Shown: positions 8,529 through 17,563, numbered from the stretch's first letter. The stretch is 64,000 nucleotides of DNA from Capilliphycus robustus (GCF_034932365.1 NZ_JAYGHR010000014.1:1-64000), one strand, 5' to 3'. Numbers and translations: made by a program. The notes: a model not told the origin generated them from the sequence alone.

Positions 8529-10226
8529 GTGTCTGGAAGTCATCAGGTTGTTATTGTCGGTGCTGGGTTTAGTGGAATTACGGCTAGCCGAGTTCTCGCC
8601 CGGGCGGGAATAAATGTTCTCTTAATTGACAGGAACAGCTATCACACCTTTATTCCCTTACTGTATCAAGTCGCAACCGGACTTCTACAACCCCAACAGG
8701 TGATTTACCCAGTGGGTCGAGTCTTGAAAAATTATCCACAGGCTCGATTTTTACAAGCTGAAGTTAATGATATTGACTTTGAGCGTCAAATTGCTTACAC
8801 AAATGCAGGAGAAATTGACTACGACTTTCTGATTTTAGCCACTGGAAGTCAACCGCAGTTTTCCGAAGTTCCCGGTGCTTCTGAACATAGCAAACCTGTT
8901 GTTTCCCTCTCAGATGCGGTAAAATTGCGACAACATTTACTCACTTGCATCGAACAAGCTAAACAAGAATTAATCCCCGAACAGCTTCAAAGTCTGTTAA
9001 CGTTTGTGATTGTTGGAGGCGGCCCGACTGGAGTAGAAATAGCGGGTGGTTTGTCGGAATTGTTGCAAACTTTACTGGCAGATTATCCTAAATTACGACA
9101 ACAATCTGAAGTTATTTTACTACAATCTCGCGATCGCTTACTGGTAAATTTCCCAGAAATTCTCAGTACCTACACCGCCCGACATCTACATCGCAAAGGC
9201 GTGAAATTGCAATTTTCGACCCGACGACGAGTTAAGCGTGTTACTCCAGAGGTTGTAGAATTAGAAGACGGTACAACAATCTCGACTGTGACTACAATTT
9301 GGACTGCCGGAGTGGAAGCTAACCCAGTAACAGATACAACAGATATTCCCACTGCCCGTAAAGGAAAAATCGTTGTACAGTCTACTCTGCAAATTCCTAA
9401 CTATGCTAATGTTTATGCGATTGGCGATGTTGCTTATGTCAAATTGCGAGATGAGGTGTTAGCAGGAGTGGCACCGGAAGCTTTGCAACAGGGAGAAGCA
9501 GCCGCTCATAATATTCTCAAACAAATTCGCGGCGAGTCTCCCCAACCGTTTCAATATATTGATAAAGGTAAAGCGGCTATTATTGGTCGAAATGCGGGTG
9601 TTGTTAGCAAAGACGAATTACAACTGAAGGGAATTTCTGGATGGCTCATGTGGCTAGGAATTCATTTATATTATCTTCCTGGTGGGCGTAATCGTTTGAA
9701 TGTTGCTTATAGTTGGATTTGTGATTGTTTGCTACATTCTCGCTTTGTTAAACCCATCACTCCGCCTTACCCTGAGTTCAAGTCTTTTCCATCAGCATCT
9801 CAACCCATTTTAACTGTTAGTCGAGGGTCTAAACCGATGAAATATATTCCTTTAATTGGACGTTCATTTTTATCGACTATCTTTCTCTATTCAGCGATTA
9901 GTAAAATTTTTAGCTTTGCAGCAACTCAACAAATGATAGCAGATCGAGGATTACCTTTTCCGGCTTTAATGTTACTGGGGAATATTGTTTTTCAATTAGT
10001 CGGGGGAATCTCGTTAATATTAGGATATAAAACCCGTATCGGGGCTTGTCTTTTAATTGCCTTTTTGATTCCCACAACATTAGTCTTTCATAATTTCCTC
10101 GCTGATCCGACAGAAACAACAGCTTTTCTTAAAAATTTAGGTTTAATTGGAGCTTTATTAATGGTATCCTATTTTGGATCAGGGCCAGTTAGTTTAGATA
10201 CTGGTAATCATTTTGATCAAGTGTAA
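8529..10226 (+). CDS. Type II NADH dehydrogenase fused to a DoxX membrane domain
   Basis: Residues 1-400 are an NDH-2-type flavoprotein: FAD-binding GAGFSG (11-16), an ATGS motif, NAD(P)-binding VGGGPTGVEIAGG near residue 160, and the second FAD motif YAIGDVAYV. The segment LYYLPGGRNRLNVAYSW is typical of the NDH-2 C-terminal membrane-attachment region. From residue 437 there is a four-helix DoxX domain (SFLSTIFLYSAISKI...). NDH-2 oxidises NAD(P)H and reduces quinone; DoxX proteins are membrane redox partners. At 565 aa it is about 130 residues longer than a plain NDH-2. The start is GTG at 8529; the frame has no good ATG. Confidence 0.88.
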   Translation: MSGSHQVVIVGAGFSGITASRVLARAGINVLLIDRNSYHTFIPLLYQVATGLLQPQQVIYPVGRVLKNYPQARFLQAEVNDIDFERQIAYTNAGEIDYDFLILATGSQPQFSEVPGASEHSKPVVSLSDAVKLRQHLLTCIEQAKQELIPEQLQSLLTFVIVGGGPTGVEIAGGLSELLQTLLADYPKLRQQSEVILLQSRDRLLVNFPEILSTYTARHLHRKGVKLQFSTRRRVKRVTPEVVELEDGTTISTVTTIWTAGVEANPVTDTTDIPTARKGKIVVQSTLQIPNYANVYAIGDVAYVKLRDEVLAGVAPEALQQGEAAAHNILKQIRGESPQPFQYIDKGKAAIIGRNAGVVSKDELQLKGISGWLMWLGIHLYYLPGGRNRLNVAYSWICDCLLHSRFVKPITPPYPEFKSFPSASQPILTVSRGSKPMKYIPLIGRSFLSTIFLYSAISKIFSFAATQQMIADRGLPFPALMLLGNIVFQLVGGISLILGYKTRIGACLLIAFLIPTTLVFHNFLADPTETTAFLKNLGLIGALLMVSYFGSGPVSLDTGNHFDQV

Positions 10227-10250
10227 CGCAGTTGTAAACTAACTATTCAG

Positions 10251-11489
10251 ATGAACTTCCAGATCGGAGATCTTATTCAAAAGGTTAAGGCTTGGTTTCC
10301 TAAAGCTCAAGCCCAGATTGAGGCTCAAGCGGCTGAACTTGAAGCCCGCTTTAATGATCAGAATTATATTCCGCTTTCCTCTGAAGAAGTTGCAAATTTT
10401 CAAACTAAAATTCAGTCTTTATCCTTACCTGAAGCTTATCAAAACGCAATTAAAACTAAACTTTCAGAAGTTTTAACGCCCTGGAAAAAAAACCAATATT
10501 CTGATAATCATTTGTTTATCTTATTCGACTCTATTGAACCTAAAAACGGTGTTTTTAATGAAATATTTAAGCAAGTTAATGAGCAAGCTTTACCCCTAAA
10601 ATTCTTATCTTGGACGACTCGCCCTGACGACTATGCGACACTCAAAAGTCAGCTTCAAAGCCAAATAGAATCAACAGACAATTCTGAGGATATTGAGAAG
10701 AACATAAATCCCCAATCTTTAGTGATTATTCCTGACTTGAGTTTATGTTTTTTACGCTGTGTTGAGGGATTAGATGCAGTCGAATATTTGTATGATTTGA
10801 TTCTCAAAGATTCGTCTTGTTTTTGGGTTGTGGGTTGTAATAAATGGGCTTGGAACTATTTTAAATCTATTTATAAAGTGAATACTTGCTTTGAGCAAAT
10901 TTTCCCTTTACCGAGTTTGAATGCAGTTGAACTCAAACATTGGTTAACTCCAATTTATGAAACCCTTGAGATCGAGTTTGGTGATGATAATCAAGAGAAT
11001 GATCATCATAAATCAGAAGAATGGAAAGAGCAAGATACCACCTGGATTTCTCAAGATGAAAAGCAATATTTTGAGCGTTTAGCTAGTATTTCAGAGGGAT
11101 TAAGTCAGACTGCTGCTTATCTTTGGTTAGATTCTCTACAATATGTTAAACAGCCAGAAGAAACGGACTCACAAACGGTAGAAATTCAGGAAAATAAACC
11201 CGAAAAACGTTTAATTCTCAAACGAGCAACGCTCCGAAATTTACCTGAACTGACGAAAGAAGATCAATATTTATTATCTTCTATTGCCTTACATGGAGAA
11301 ATCAGTTTATCTGCTTTAGCCGTGAGTTTAGCCGAGCCAGAAAGTCGGATAAGAATTCAAGTACAGAAGTTATTACGAACAGGAATTATTATGCGACAAC
11401 AGGAATTATTAAAATTAAGTCCAGTTTATTATTCTCGACTCAAACAAGATTTAATTAATAATAAAATTTTAGCTGGAGAAAAGGATTAA
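10251..11489 (+). CDS. ATPase-like/winged-helix protein coupled to MscS
   Basis: A 412-residue soluble protein. Residues 1-45 form an amphipathic helix. The central part (about 75-260) has AAA-like strands such as SLVIIPDLSLCFLRC and SSCFWVVGCNKWAW, but no Walker A motif was found, so ATP use is doubtful. The C-terminus (about 325-400) looks like a winged helix (YLLSSIALHGEISLSALAVSL). The stop overlaps the MscS start (TAATG), implying translational coupling and a shared role, perhaps regulating the channel. Function otherwise unknown. Confidence 0.65.
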   Translation: MNFQIGDLIQKVKAWFPKAQAQIEAQAAELEARFNDQNYIPLSSEEVANFQTKIQSLSLPEAYQNAIKTKLSEVLTPWKKNQYSDNHLFILFDSIEPKNGVFNEIFKQVNEQALPLKFLSWTTRPDDYATLKSQLQSQIESTDNSEDIEKNINPQSLVIIPDLSLCFLRCVEGLDAVEYLYDLILKDSSCFWVVGCNKWAWNYFKSIYKVNTCFEQIFPLPSLNAVELKHWLTPIYETLEIEFGDDNQENDHHKSEEWKEQDTTWISQDEKQYFERLASISEGLSQTAAYLWLDSLQYVKQPEETDSQTVEIQENKPEKRLILKRATLRNLPELTKEDQYLLSSIALHGEISLSALAVSLAEPESRIRIQVQKLLRTGIIMRQQELLKLSPVYYSRLKQDLINNKILAGEKD

Positions 11490-12349
11490 TGCTACTCGAA
11501 TATTTTGGGGTTCAAATAAATAATGCTAACAGCTTAGAAGACGCTTCTGAACTCCTCTCAGAAATTACGACTTCTAAAGTCATTCAGGCTGTTATTATTA
11601 TTGCTGTTGCTTACTTGGGGATGTTTGCTATTGATAAGTTAATTCATTGGTTAGCAGAAGAAGTTCCTCTAAGATTTCGCTTGACTGTGAAGCAATCTTT
11701 ACCCTTTTTGAGAGCGTTTTTACTCGGTTTAGCTAGCATTCTGTTGATTCAGTTATTTTTGAAGCTTTCTTCTAACAATGTTTTGGCTTTAACGGGAACG
11801 ATTGCTGTTGCTTTGGGTTTTGCGTTTAAGGATTATATCAGTTCAGTCATTGCGGGAATTATTGGTTTGTTTGAACGCCCCTATCAACTCGGTGATCGTG
11901 TTAAAATAGGAGATGAATATGGTGAGATTGTTGACTATGGTTTACGAGGGATTCGTTTACAGACACCCGATGATAATATTGTCTCAATTCCCCATAATAA
12001 AATCTGGACAGAAGCGATTTCAAATTCCAATAAAGGAGATGTAGAAGCTCAAGTTGTCGCGGACTTTTATTTTGAGCATACTGTTGATGTTGAAATCGTA
12101 ATGAAAATTTTATATCGAGTCGCCTATACAAGTAAATATACACAATTAATGTTACCGATTTTGGTAATTATGGATGAAAAACCTTGGGTAACTAACTTTA
12201 AACTCAAATGTTATCCCATTGATGCACGGGATGAATTTATTTATAAAACGGACTTAATTAAGCGAGCTAAACAAGTTTTTGCAAAAGAAGGAATTTCTTA
12301 TCCTATGCTTTCTCCTCAATCCTATGAAACGGAGAAAGCAGAATCATAA
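11489..12349 (+). CDS. Small-conductance mechanosensitive channel (MscS family)
   Basis: A 286-residue protein with three membrane helices. The pore helix and beta domain are clear: ALTGTIAVALGFAFKDYISSVIAGIIGLFERPYQLGDRV, followed by GEIVDYGLRGIRLQTPDDNIVSIPHNKIW. This is the MscS core size, without large N- or C-terminal additions. It releases solutes on hypo-osmotic shock. Its ATG lies within the stop codon of the upstream gene. Downstream is an inverted repeat of the cyanobacterial accacaaagacac type. Confidence 0.92.
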   Translation: MLLEYFGVQINNANSLEDASELLSEITTSKVIQAVIIIAVAYLGMFAIDKLIHWLAEEVPLRFRLTVKQSLPFLRAFLLGLASILLIQLFLKLSSNNVLALTGTIAVALGFAFKDYISSVIAGIIGLFERPYQLGDRVKIGDEYGEIVDYGLRGIRLQTPDDNIVSIPHNKIWTEAISNSNKGDVEAQVVADFYFEHTVDVEIVMKILYRVAYTSKYTQLMLPILVIMDEKPWVTNFKLKCYPIDARDEFIYKTDLIKRAKQVFAKEGISYPMLSPQSYETEKAES

Positions 12350-12365
12350 TTTTATCATTATAATC

Positions 12366-12501
12366 ACCACAAAGACACAAAGACACGAAGAGTATCTCTT
12401 GTGATTTGCATCTCTCCCTAGTAGCGAGAAACTGTTTATCGATTAAAAAGACAAAAAGTCACGAATATTTGTTCGCTTTGTGTTCTCTGTGTCTTCGTGG
12501 T
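12366..12501. repeat. Inverted pair of an accacaaagacac-type repeat
   Basis: A copy at 12366-12390 (accacaaagacacaaagaca...) and an inverted copy at 12476-12501 (ctttgtgttctctgtgtctt...) flank about 85 bp. A related copy lies at 34895-34925. They can pair into a long hairpin after the MscS gene. Confidence 0.65.
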
Positions 12502-12615
12502 TTTCTTCTTTCTGTTTTCAGATTAATATGTCCTAATGCTGTGTGAGATTAATCTGGTGTTAGATGGGATTAAATTAAGTACAATCGAGACAGTTTCAAC
12601 GTTCACTCAATTTCT

Positions 12616-13329
12616 ATGAGCCATCACTCGAGCAAACACTCAGTATTCAGACGTAGACTTTTTCAAAAGGTTCTATTGATTGTTCTGGGAATTTTGCTGA
12701 TGGTGACTTCTGTTCGACTGATTCATCAAGTGATGGCTTTACCCTCCGCCGCCCAACAGCCTGTCGATACCTTTTTTGTTTTGGGGGGAAGCATCAAGCG
12801 AGAAATATTTGTCTCTCAGCTAGCTACCCAGTCTCCCAACACTCGCATTTTAATTTCAACGGGTTCGGATGACCCTTGTATTTTAAAGCTGTTTGAACGC
12901 AACAGAAGCCCCGTAGAACAGGTTTGGTTAGAAAAATGCGCGGACTCAACCTTGGGTAATTTTGTCTTCTCTCAGCCGCTTCTCAGTCGGTGGAAAGCCC
13001 GTCATATTCAGTTAATTACTTCAAAAAGTCATCTTCCTCGGGCGCTGTGGATGGCGCAAATTATCTTAGGCGCTCATGGAATTTGGGTTGAACCCCAACT
13101 GGTTCCTGAAAGTGGTATTCCAGGAAATCGAGAGTCTGTGATCAAAACAGGACTTGATCTGACTCGCGCTGTCATTTGGGCGCTGGTGAGTCAATTCGTT
13201 CAACCCTCTTGTTCTAACGTGGTTCATCTTCAAGATGTTAATCTTCAACAATGGTGCGAAGATGGATTTTCCTGTGAATATCAAGGCAAAATTAACCCGG
13301 AAGCCATTTGTGATATCATGTCCGACTAA
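12616..13329 (+). CDS. YdcF/DUF218-family membrane-anchored protein
   Basis: A 237-residue protein with an N-terminal membrane helix (about 16-36) followed by a DUF218 domain: FFVLGGSIKRE, ISTGSDDPCILKLFE, ADSTLGNFVF and HIQLITSKSHLPRALWMA. Family members (YdcF, SanA, ElyC) act in envelope or cell-wall physiology and have a nucleotide-binding-like fold. The C-terminal 45 residues contain several Cys (CSNVV, QQWCEDGFSCEYQG, AICD), which is not typical of the core family. Followed by a heptad array and a bidirectional terminator. Confidence 0.78.
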   Translation: MSHHSSKHSVFRRRLFQKVLLIVLGILLMVTSVRLIHQVMALPSAAQQPVDTFFVLGGSIKREIFVSQLATQSPNTRILISTGSDDPCILKLFERNRSPVEQVWLEKCADSTLGNFVFSQPLLSRWKARHIQLITSKSHLPRALWMAQIILGAHGIWVEPQLVPESGIPGNRESVIKTGLDLTRAVIWALVSQFVQPSCSNVVHLQDVNLQQWCEDGFSCEYQGKINPEAICDIMSD

Positions 13330-13343
13330 TCAATAATGATTCT

Positions 13344-13446
13344 GTAGGGGCGGGTTCATTACAGTTTACAGTTTACAGTTATGCAGTTACCAGTTTTTAC
13401 AGTTATCACTGGTTACTGTTCACTGTTCACTGTTTAAACCCACCCC
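13344..13446. repeat. Complete heptad array with terminal inverted repeats
   Basis: Opens with gtaggggcgggtt (13344-13356) and closes with aacccacccc (13437-13446). Inside, CAGTTTA/CAGTTAT units turn into ACTGTTC units halfway, so the 103-bp element forms one long imperfect hairpin. Confidence 0.85.
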
Positions 13447-13500
13447 ATAACAGAATTAATCAACCGGACATAATATGAACCGTTTTGATGATTACACCTA

Positions 13501-13534
13501 AAAAACCCGGTAACTCCTACGAAACCGGGTTTTT
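13501..13534. terminator. Bidirectional terminator between the YdcF-like gene and apcD
   Basis: Perfect 11-bp stem: aaaaacccggt (13501-13511) and accgggttttt (13524-13534). The A/T flanks serve as U-tracts in both directions. Confidence 0.8.
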
Positions 13535-13574
13535 AAGCCTGACAGTACAGGCAGGTAGGTTAATACCAAACAAA

Positions 13575-14060
13575 TTAAGACATGGCTTGAATAATCAAGT
13601 CGAAATAAGGCGCCGCTTCACGGGCATCGTCTTCATCTAGCAACCCAAGGGAAGCATCCTTCAAACAGCGAATTGCCTCAACCATTCCAGGCATCGGAAC
13701 GCCGAGAGAATTATACATCTCTTTGACCCCAATTAAGCCAATGCTTTCAATCGGGTCTTTGTCTCCAGAGAGAATCCCGTAGGTAATCAAACGCAAATAC
13801 CAGCCATAATCCCGTAGACACAGCGCCCGTTCCCGTTGTCCGGCAGCGTTACCACCGGGGGCAATGAAGTCAGGACGCTTTTTCCACAGTTGACCACTGG
13901 CGCGGTCAACAATTTTCTTTTCGTTTTCAGATAAGGTGCTGGCAATCCGCACGCGCTGTTCGCCCGTTTTTAAGAAGTCACTGATGGCTTGGAGTTCACC
14001 AGTGCTAGGATAACGGAGTTCATCGTCAGCTTTGAGAATAACTTGGCTTACTACAGTCAT
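13575..14060 (-). CDS. apcD: Allophycocyanin B alpha subunit ApcD
   Basis: A 161-residue phycobiliprotein. The opening MTVVSQVILKADDELRYPSTGEL and the segment ALCLRDYGWYLRLITYGIL, with the phycocyanobilin-binding Cys in CLRDYGWYLR, match ApcD rather than ApcA. ApcD is a terminal emitter in the phycobilisome core, passing excitation energy chiefly to photosystem I and acting in state transitions. It is a stand-alone gene, as is usual for apcD. The bidirectional terminator lies just downstream. Full length. Confidence 0.95.
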   Translation of the reverse strand: MTVVSQVILKADDELRYPSTGELQAISDFLKTGEQRVRIASTLSENEKKIVDRASGQLWKKRPDFIAPGGNAAGQRERALCLRDYGWYLRLITYGILSGDKDPIESIGLIGVKEMYNSLGVPMPGMVEAIRCLKDASLGLLDEDDAREAAPYFDLIIQAMS

Positions 14061-14218
14061 CTGTAATTACATTTTGTCAAGATAACATTAAGTAGTTTAG
14101 CGATTCTCGGATACACAAACCAATAGGTCGCTAATTTTAACAAAACAGTGAGTAATAATCCTTATTGTTATTTGTGTAAAACTTAACATCTGACAAATTT
14201 TACCTGAACTCCAAATCC

Positions 14219-15631
14219 ATGACTGATTCCGACTACCAACAGGGTCAACGGCTTGAACTGGAAATTACCGACTTGACCGACACAGGCGAAGGGATAGGAC
14301 GCTACCAAGACCAGGTGGTGTTTGTTCCTGATACGATTCCTGGCGATCGCATTATAGCCCGACTCATTCACGTTAAGCGCAAATACGCGATCGCTAGACT
14401 GGAAAAACTGATCACCCATTCTCCTCAACGCATTCGCCCCGCTTGTATTGTCGCGGATAAATGCGGCGGTTGTCAGTGGCAACATATTGATTATGACGCT
14501 CAACTGACCACAAAACAGCATTTAGTGGTTGAAGCTTTAGAACATATTGGCGGCTTTCCTCAACCCCCTGTGAGTCCGATTTTACCCTCGCCCTCTGCAC
14601 TCCATTATCGCAATAAAGCGACTTACCCCCTGAGTCGGTCATCGACGGGTCAAGTGCAGGCAGGATATTATCAAAAAGGATCTCATCGTCTGATTAATCT
14701 CAATCAATGTCCGGTACAAGACGAAAATCTTGATCCGTTCCTTGCCAATATTAAACAAGATATTCAAGAGCAAGGCTGGTCGATTTATAATGAACAGCAA
14801 CATCGGGGTCTGATCCGACATCTATCGCTGCGAATTGGACGACGAACCGGAGAAATTTTGTTAACCCTAGTGGCCTGTCGCCCCTTACCCCGACTTGAAG
14901 AACAAGCCGAAACCTGGTTACAGCAATATCCTAATTTAGTCGGGGTTTGTCTGAATATTAACCCGGAGAAAACCAATGTTATTTTTGGAGAACAGACTAA
15001 CTGTGTCAAGGGTCAAGGGTTCTTGCGAGAAGAATTTGCGGGGTTGAATTTTCATCTGACTCCTGAAACGTTTTTTCAGGTGAATACCGAAGCGGCGGAA
15101 GCGGTGCTGAAAGTGATTCAACCGCAGTTAAACTTACTTGGGGAGGAGATCATTATTGATGCCTATTGTGGCATCGGAACGTTAACGCTACCCCTGGCTA
15201 AACAGTTACAGTTACTTGCCTCCTCTGCACAAAAAACTGCCCAAAAACAGGTGATTGGGATTGAAATGCAACCGACTGCTGTACAGCTTGCTTACCAAAA
15301 TGCTCGGTTAAATGGCATTGATAACGTTTCGTTTGAGGTGGGAACGGTAGAAACAATTTTATCTCGCTTAAGCATTCAACCTGATATAATCTTACTCGAT
15401 CCGCCCCGCAAAGGATGCGATCGCAGCGTTCTCGAGATGTTGTTAAAGTTGCAACCGACTCAGATTGTTTATGTCAGTTGTAAGCCTTCTACCCTCGCCC
15501 GTGATTTAAAAATACTCTGTGAAAATGGATTTTATCACTTAACTCAGGTTCAGCCCGTTGATTTCTTTCCCCAAACCCCTCACGTTGAATGTGTGGCTTT
15601 TTTACAGTTAGCAGTGACCAGTTTACAGTGA
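14219..15631 (+). CDS. rlmD: 23S rRNA (uracil-5-)-methyltransferase, RlmD/RumA type
   Basis: A 470-residue enzyme. An N-terminal TRAM domain (about 8-65) is followed by an Fe-S Cys cluster (CIVADKCGGC and a later QCPVQ). The C-terminal SAM methyltransferase shows DAYCGIGTLTLPLA, DPPRKGCD and the catalytic Cys in YVSCKPSTLARDL. It methylates C5 of a uridine in 23S rRNA; whether it modifies one or two sites is not readable from sequence. The last residues (AVTSLQ) and the stop come from the adjoining heptad repeat, so the natural C-terminus ends near HVECVAFL. The ATG at 14219 begins directly before the TRAM domain. Confidence 0.9.
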   Translation: MTDSDYQQGQRLELEITDLTDTGEGIGRYQDQVVFVPDTIPGDRIIARLIHVKRKYAIARLEKLITHSPQRIRPACIVADKCGGCQWQHIDYDAQLTTKQHLVVEALEHIGGFPQPPVSPILPSPSALHYRNKATYPLSRSSTGQVQAGYYQKGSHRLINLNQCPVQDENLDPFLANIKQDIQEQGWSIYNEQQHRGLIRHLSLRIGRRTGEILLTLVACRPLPRLEEQAETWLQQYPNLVGVCLNINPEKTNVIFGEQTNCVKGQGFLREEFAGLNFHLTPETFFQVNTEAAEAVLKVIQPQLNLLGEEIIIDAYCGIGTLTLPLAKQLQLLASSAQKTAQKQVIGIEMQPTAVQLAYQNARLNGIDNVSFEVGTVETILSRLSIQPDIILLDPPRKGCDRSVLEMLLKLQPTQIVYVSCKPSTLARDLKILCENGFYHLTQVQPVDFFPQTPHVECVAFLQLAVTSLQ

Positions 15632-15857
15632 CCAGTTTACAGTGACCAGTAACCAGTGACCAGTGACCAGTCAACAGGGAACAGGGAACAGTGATAACTG
15701 TAAAAACTGGTGAGGCAGTGCGGTCTTGGTGGTTTCCATCAAGGAGCAACTGCCTATCCCGTTGGGTAACTAATAACTAATAACTGTAAACTGTAAACTG
15801 TAAAAGCTGGTAACAGTAAACTGTAAACTGTAAACTGTAAAAGCTGGTCACTGTTTA
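15601..15857. repeat. Heptad array after rlmD, interrupted by a 56-bp hairpin
   Basis: CAGTGAC/CAGTTTA units to about 15700, then ACTGTAA/ACTGGTA units to 15857. The run taaaaactggt-aactaataac, intact at about 2266-2290, is split here by the insertion at 15712-15767. Confidence 0.88.
15712..15767. mobile_element. 56-bp hairpin element inserted in the heptad array
   Basis: Comparison with the uninterrupted repeat shows a clean 56-bp insertion flanked by GGT on both sides (15709-15711 and 15765-15767). It folds with an outer stem aggcagt/actgcct and an inner stem cttggtgg/ccatcaag. It resembles a MITE-size palindromic element; no protein is encoded. Confidence 0.65.
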
Positions 15858-15905
15858 AGGTTCGGCACAATAAAATATTGTAGGCAATTGTTCTTTTCTG
15901 ATTCT

Positions 15906-16226
15906 ATGCGTATTTCTATTCAAGCTTTGTATAACCTCTATCGAGGTATCATCCGTAATCCTAAATATCGGGGATGGGTGATTTTGGGATCGTTGGTCTA
16001 CTTACTCAGTCCCCTTGATATCTCTCCTGACATCATCCCGATTGTCGGACAAATTGATGATGTTGTTCTCTTGACGATTTTGTTTTCTGAAGTATATCAG
16101 ATGTTCGTTGATTATACTCGATCTTTAACAGGTCAAGTCTCTGAAGAAGACTCTAACGCAAAAGTCAGTCAAGGTTCAACGGCGAGTCAAACCGTTGTCG
16201 ATGTCGAAGCTGAGACGATTGATTGA
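15906..16226 (+). CDS. YkvA/DUF1232 family small membrane protein
   Basis: A 106-residue protein from the ATG at 15906; a TTG at 15888 would add six residues with no better ribosome site. The core is YRGWVILGSLVYLLSPLDISPDIIPIVGQIDD, the DUF1232 signature, followed by a second hydrophobic segment (VVLLTILFSEVYQMF). The C-terminus is acidic and disordered. Function unknown. The heptad array lies immediately upstream and must contain or overlap the promoter. Confidence 0.8.
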   Translation: MRISIQALYNLYRGIIRNPKYRGWVILGSLVYLLSPLDISPDIIPIVGQIDDVVLLTILFSEVYQMFVDYTRSLTGQVSEEDSNAKVSQGSTASQTVVDVEAETID

Positions 16227-16300
16227 TCTTTGAAGATACAGGCAGGTTTGCTTGATTCTGAGGAATAATTTGATTGGGCAATTCAACCCACTTCTACACT

Positions 16301-16680
16301 TTGACATCCTCCTCTCCCTAAAGGAAGAGGATTCCAAACCTCACGGTTTGGGCTTCCTCTAACTGCCTCGTTGACTTACTTAATTGGGTTTCCCCATTAC
16401 TGCCGAGATCAGTCTCTCCGGAGGCGTTTTGCTCCATTTCAGAAGCCTGTTTCGGTATGCCCTACCGTACAGTGGAAAACCTAAAATCTTGGTTTCTCTG
16501 TACTTGTTGCTTGAAGCTTTTACCCGCACAAGCTTTCCTGCACGGAACCCCATAACTTCAGTTTTCAAGGTGCGCTGCCTTTCGGCGACTGGGTTTTTAG
16601 TGTGGTTGATTACCATGACCACAAGAGAAAGTTTAGCATAAAGCCGTCAATCACGGACGGGGCTTTAAACCCAATTTTTT
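16301..16680 (-). mobile_element. tnpB-less IS200/IS605-like element, copy A
   Basis: Reading on the minus strand, the left end has a hairpin aaagcc/ggcttt (16640-16666) and the right end closes with ...gaggatgtcaaa (16300-16312), both typical of cyanobacterial tnpB elements. The interior is shared with copies B and C (block ccttgaaaactgaagttatg). The only open frame (16380-16622, minus) does not look like TnpA or TnpB. A non-autonomous derivative is the simplest reading. Confidence 0.5.
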
Positions 16681-16712
16681 CGGTAACCTGTAGCCTGTAA
16701 CCTGTAACCCGT
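16681..16712. repeat. Short heptad repeat cluster
   Basis: Four CTGTAAC/CTGTAGC units, a small member of the heptad family, directly next to the element of copy A. Confidence 0.6.
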
Positions 16713-16837
16713 TTTTTCAGGGAGATTTTTTTTGATCATGCTGAAAAGTTTTAAGAAAACTTACACAAATAGAAGGGGTTAATCGGTTTATAGTATGATT
16801 AAATTAAAAGCGGACAGTGAAAATTTATAGAGCGTCG

Positions 16838-16871
16838 GTCTGGTCACAAAAGTTGCTCTTTTGTTCCAGAC
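16838..16871 (+). promoter_or_regulatory. Strong hairpin in the leader of the UspA gene
   Basis: gtctgg (16838-16843) and acaaaag (16846-16852) pair with cttttgt (16858-16864) and ccagac (16866-16871): 13 bp with a small internal loop. It lies 200 bp before the UspA start in a 360-bp leader without a gene. No U-run follows, so it is not a plain terminator. Confidence 0.5.
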
Positions 16872-17071
16872 AATCTCCCGAAGAAACGGATACACTTTTT
16901 GTGCATCTGCTAGGGGGACTGTCTCCCTCATTTGACGATCGCTAGGCCGAGGTTCTAGTCGAAGAAATCATCGATTTTTGCAGGAAAGTCAGGAAAAACT
17001 AACAATCGCTCGACTTGGGTTGGCGGTTGGATTTCCTCAATTCCATCGTCAAACTTAGGGAGGATAGCAAG

Positions 17072-17563
17072 ATGTTTGAAAAAATTTTAGTGGCTATCGA
17101 TCTGTCTCCAGTCAGTGAGATCGTGTTTGAGAAAGCGTTATCAATGGCAAAACTCTCTCAAGCCAAGCTAATGATACTGCACGTTCTCTCGTCGGATGAA
17201 CAAGGAAGTGCAATTGTCGAAGGAATAACGGGTTTAAGCTACTACGAAATGGTAGAATTAGAGACTCTCAAAAGCTATCAAAAACGATGGCAAGAATATG
17301 TAGAAAAGGGGTTGGAGACGCTGAAAACCTATAGCCAACAAGGGATTGACTCGGGAGTGATCGCCGAGTATTCTCAACTCTCCGGTAAACCAGGGCGGCA
17401 AATTTGCCAAGCCGCTAGGGAATGGAATGCCGATTTAATCATTATGGGACGTCGAGGATATTCAGGCTTAAGTGAATTGATTTTGGGGAGTGTCAGCAAT
17501 TATGCACTCCATCATGCTGATTGTTCTGTTTTAATCGTACAATTGCCCCAAAAGACGCCATGA
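17072..17563 (+). CDS. Universal stress protein, UspA family
   Basis: A 163-residue single-domain USP from the ATG at 17072, preceded by a good ribosome site (ggagg, 17059-17063). It opens with MFEKILVAIDLSPVS. The nucleotide-binding signature GRRGYSGLSELILGSVS fits G-2x-G-9x-G-S, so it is probably the ATP-binding type. The long structured leader suggests post-transcriptional control. A terminator follows at 17655. Confidence 0.9.
   Translation: MFEKILVAIDLSPVSEIVFEKALSMAKLSQAKLMILHVLSSDEQGSAIVEGITGLSYYEMVELETLKSYQKRWQEYVEKGLETLKTYSQQGIDSGVIAEYSQLSGKPGRQICQAAREWNADLIIMGRRGYSGLSELILGSVSNYALHHADCSVLIVQLPQKTP

Noticed and set aside
16380..16641. 80- and 85-codon open frames on both strands
   Set aside because: Both lie in element copy A; neither resembles TnpA or TnpB, and the conserved blocks occur in different frames in the other copies.
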